From: Pokkaliibacter sp. MBI-7 | GTDB taxonomy: Bacteria > Pseudomonadota > Gammaproteobacteria > Pseudomonadales > Balneatricaceae | Length of the DNA: 64,000 bases | Direction of reading: 5' to 3' | Assembly: GCF_029846635.1 (NCBI RefSeq) | Contig: NZ_JARVTG010000002.1 | Span: 2,025,501 to 2,089,500, forward strand | Shown here: positions 62,528-64,000 of the stretch, in pieces | How the letters are laid out: each line of letters opens with the position of its first letter | Numbering within the stretch: the stretch's first letter is position 1 | Program-made: the position numbers and the translations under genes | Notes under the pieces: generated by a model | Database searches by the model: none | Seen by the model: the letters and a program-made list of their open reading frames with translations, nothing else | What the model was told of the DNA's origin: nothing

Positions 62528-64000
62528 GACAGCACTCCTCTGGGCCAGATCAGCTCTGCACGGGTTGCGATGCCCGGCTGGTGGTGGAGCTGCAGTGTAC
62601 AGCTGACACCGAGTGCGGCAAACCGCTCCCGCACCAGTCGCAAGCCGAGGCCATCATGCTGCTGTGGCACCTGGGCCGCGCTGTCTTCGACGATCACCTG
62701 AATATGATCCCCCTGCTGCCGCGCCGTCAGCCGGACCTCCCCCCCCTCCTCAGCCCGGCTGATACCGTGTTTGAGGGCATTTTCCACCAGCGTCTGAATG
62801 GCCAGTGCAGGCACCTGCTCATCCTCCAGCGCTTCATCCAGATCTTCGACAAAGCGCAGGCGGTCACCAAAGCGTGCCTTCTCGATCGCCAGATAGTGAT
62901 GAATATGCTCAAACTCCTGTACCAGCGACACCGTCACCGTGTTGCGCCCCAGATTGCCGCGCAGAAACTCGGCCAGATGCAGCACCAGCTGACGGGCCTC
63001 CTGCGGTGCCCGGCGCAATACCGCCGCCACCGTGTTAAGGCTGTTAAACAGAAAATGCGGGTTCACCTTGGCCTCCAGCGCCCGCAGCTCGGCCTCCGCC
63101 AGCAGGGCACGGCTGGCCTGCAACTGGCTGTGCAGGATCTGGTTGGAGAGCACCCCGGCAATCCCTTCACCAAGACTGCGATTGAGATTACGGAACAGCT
63201 TGCGCTTGGGCTCGTACAGCTTGATGGTGCCCACCACCTCCTGTTCGCCACGCAGCGGCACCACCAGCGATGAGCCCAGCTCGCAGCTTCCTTCAATGGA
63301 GCACTGATAGGGGGTGGTCAGGCCATCGGCAAACACCACCCGGTTATCACGAATGGCATCCAGCGTGATCACCGAGGAGATCGGCCGCCCGACCTGATGA
63401 TGATCAGCCCCCATACCGGTAAAACCGAGAATCTGCTGACGGTCTGTGATGGCGACAGCTGCCACGCCCGTTTCATCCTTGACCACCTCAGCAATGGCCT
63501 GCGCCGAGCGCTGATTCAGCCCCTCATCCAGCAGGCCAACGCAACGGCGGGCGATACGCAGCGCGCGGCGGGATACCTGTGAGGCCAGCTCATCGGCCTG
63601 AAACTTGGCATCGCGGATAAAGCTCATGAACAGCGCGGCGCCAAGGGCATTGGCCACCATCATCGGCAGGGCAATGGCCTCCACCAGACGCAGCGACTGA
63701 TCATAGGGTTTAGCCACCGCAAGGATAATCGCCATCTGGCAGCCTTCGGCAACAATACCCAGCAGTAGTGCCTGCAAAGGATTGAAAATGCGCTCGGTCT
63801 GCCCGCGCCGCTGCCAGAAAGCGTGCACCAGTCCGGCCAGCAGCCCTTCCCACGTAGTGGAAATGGCACAGGCCACATCGGTGAATCCGCCCAGTGAATA
63901 ACGGTGCATACCACCCGTAAAGCCAACCGCCAGCCCCACCAGCGGCCCTCCCAGCAGGCCACCGAGAATGGCACCAATGGCACGGGTATTGGCAATGGCA
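62524..64000 (-). CDS. btsS: LytS-type sensor histidine kinase (BtsS-like), N terminus beyond the window
   Basis: The frame stays open to the last bases of the window, giving about 492 residues; the start is outside. The membrane part retains NTRAIGAILGGLLGGPLVGLAVGFTGGMHRY, the core of the 5TMR-LYT sensor. A GAF domain follows (about residues 155-290 of the visible part), then the HisK domain with EAKVNPHFLFNSLNTVAAVLR. The phosphorylated His is in NPHFLFN. The ATPase domain has the N-box VENALKHGI and GLGLRLVRERF. It would sense an external nutrient and signal to the following LytTR regulator. Confidence 0.92.
   Translation of the reverse strand, partial: AIANTRAIGAILGGLLGGPLVGLAVGFTGGMHRYSLGGFTDVACAISTTWEGLLAGLVHAFWQRRGQTERIFNPLQALLLGIVAEGCQMAIILAVAKPYDQSLRLVEAIALPMMVANALGAALFMSFIRDAKFQADELASQVSRRALRIARRCVGLLDEGLNQRSAQAIAEVVKDETGVAAVAITDRQQILGFTGMGADHHQVGRPISSVITLDAIRDNRVVFADGLTTPYQCSIEGSCELGSSLVVPLRGEQEVVGTIKLYEPKRKLFRNLNRSLGEGIAGVLSNQILHSQLQASRALLAEAELRALEAKVNPHFLFNSLNTVAAVLRRAPQEARQLVLHLAEFLRGNLGRNTVTVSLVQEFEHIHHYLAIEKARFGDRLRFVEDLDEALEDEQVPALAIQTLVENALKHGISRAEEGGEVRLTARQQGDHIQVIVEDSAAQVPQQHDGLGLRLVRERFAALGVSCTLQLHHQPGIATRAELIWPRGVLS

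Noticed and set aside
1..64000. tRNA, rRNA, CRISPR array, insertion sequence or prophage
   Set aside because: No cloverleaf-like genes, regular repeat-spacer arrays, transposase or phage proteins were seen on either strand.

Overview
The window is a chromosomal stretch of a Gram-negative gammaproteobacterium. Many encoded proteins resemble enterobacterial or pseudomonad counterparts (OppA, UshA, MoaC, Can, FldB, CysDN, Tpx), but the gene order does not match Escherichia or Pseudomonas. The moderately GC-rich DNA, the many lipoproteins, the TonB/RND/TctCBA systems and the abundant c-di-GMP and chemotaxis genes suggest an aquatic or host-associated Oceanospirillales-like heterotroph. The genus is inference. 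I see no tRNA, rRNA, CRISPR, insertion sequence, phage or plasmid gene; this is ordinary core and accessory chromosome.

Layout: 1-6.2 kb carries the tail of an AEC-family permease, a 1005-residue periplasmic-sensing GGDEF/EAL protein and a chemoreceptor. 7.0-12.6 kb is a complete oligopeptide ABC operon (oppABCDF), followed by a terminator-ended, hairpin-rich stretch that looks like a small RNA gene. 12.8-18.9 kb (minus strand) is a lipoprotein gene and a molybdenum-cofactor cluster in transcription order mobB, moaA, moaB, moeA, moaC, moaD, moaE. 19-22.8 kb (minus) holds an RBBP9-like hydrolase, an HD-GYP protein, the ribosome-rescue factor arfB, a DUF2288 gene and an unknown lipoprotein. 23.1-29.6 kb has ushA, a tandem pair of SH3 lipoproteins, carbonic anhydrase, a ModA-like binding protein and elaA.

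29.77-35.9 kb is a cobalamin-uptake locus: riboswitch, BtuB-type receptor, a dispersed-repeat-like element, then btuF-btuC-btuD and a tonB. With no synthesis genes nearby this is a scavenging system. 36.7-43.5 kb is assimilatory sulfate reduction: cysI, a DUF934 gene and a [4Fe-4S]-type cysH on the minus strand, divergent from fldB, cysD and cysN. No cysC or cysJ is present here, so the set fits a direct APS-to-sulfite route with flavodoxin as a plausible electron carrier. tpx and a YhhY-type acetyltransferase follow.

45.0-51.8 kb is a tripartite tricarboxylate transporter (tctCBA) divergent from a tctDE-like two-component system whose operon also encodes a periplasmic binding protein. 51.9-58.4 kb is a TetR-controlled RND efflux pump with its outer-membrane channel; a perfect 20-bp, Fur-box-like palindrome lies in the control region. 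58.5-60.2 kb holds an unrecognised 366-residue protein and an LprI-family protein. The window ends with a short CstA-family carrier and a LytS/LytTR (BtsS/BtsR-like) two-component system, the kinase being cut by the window edge.
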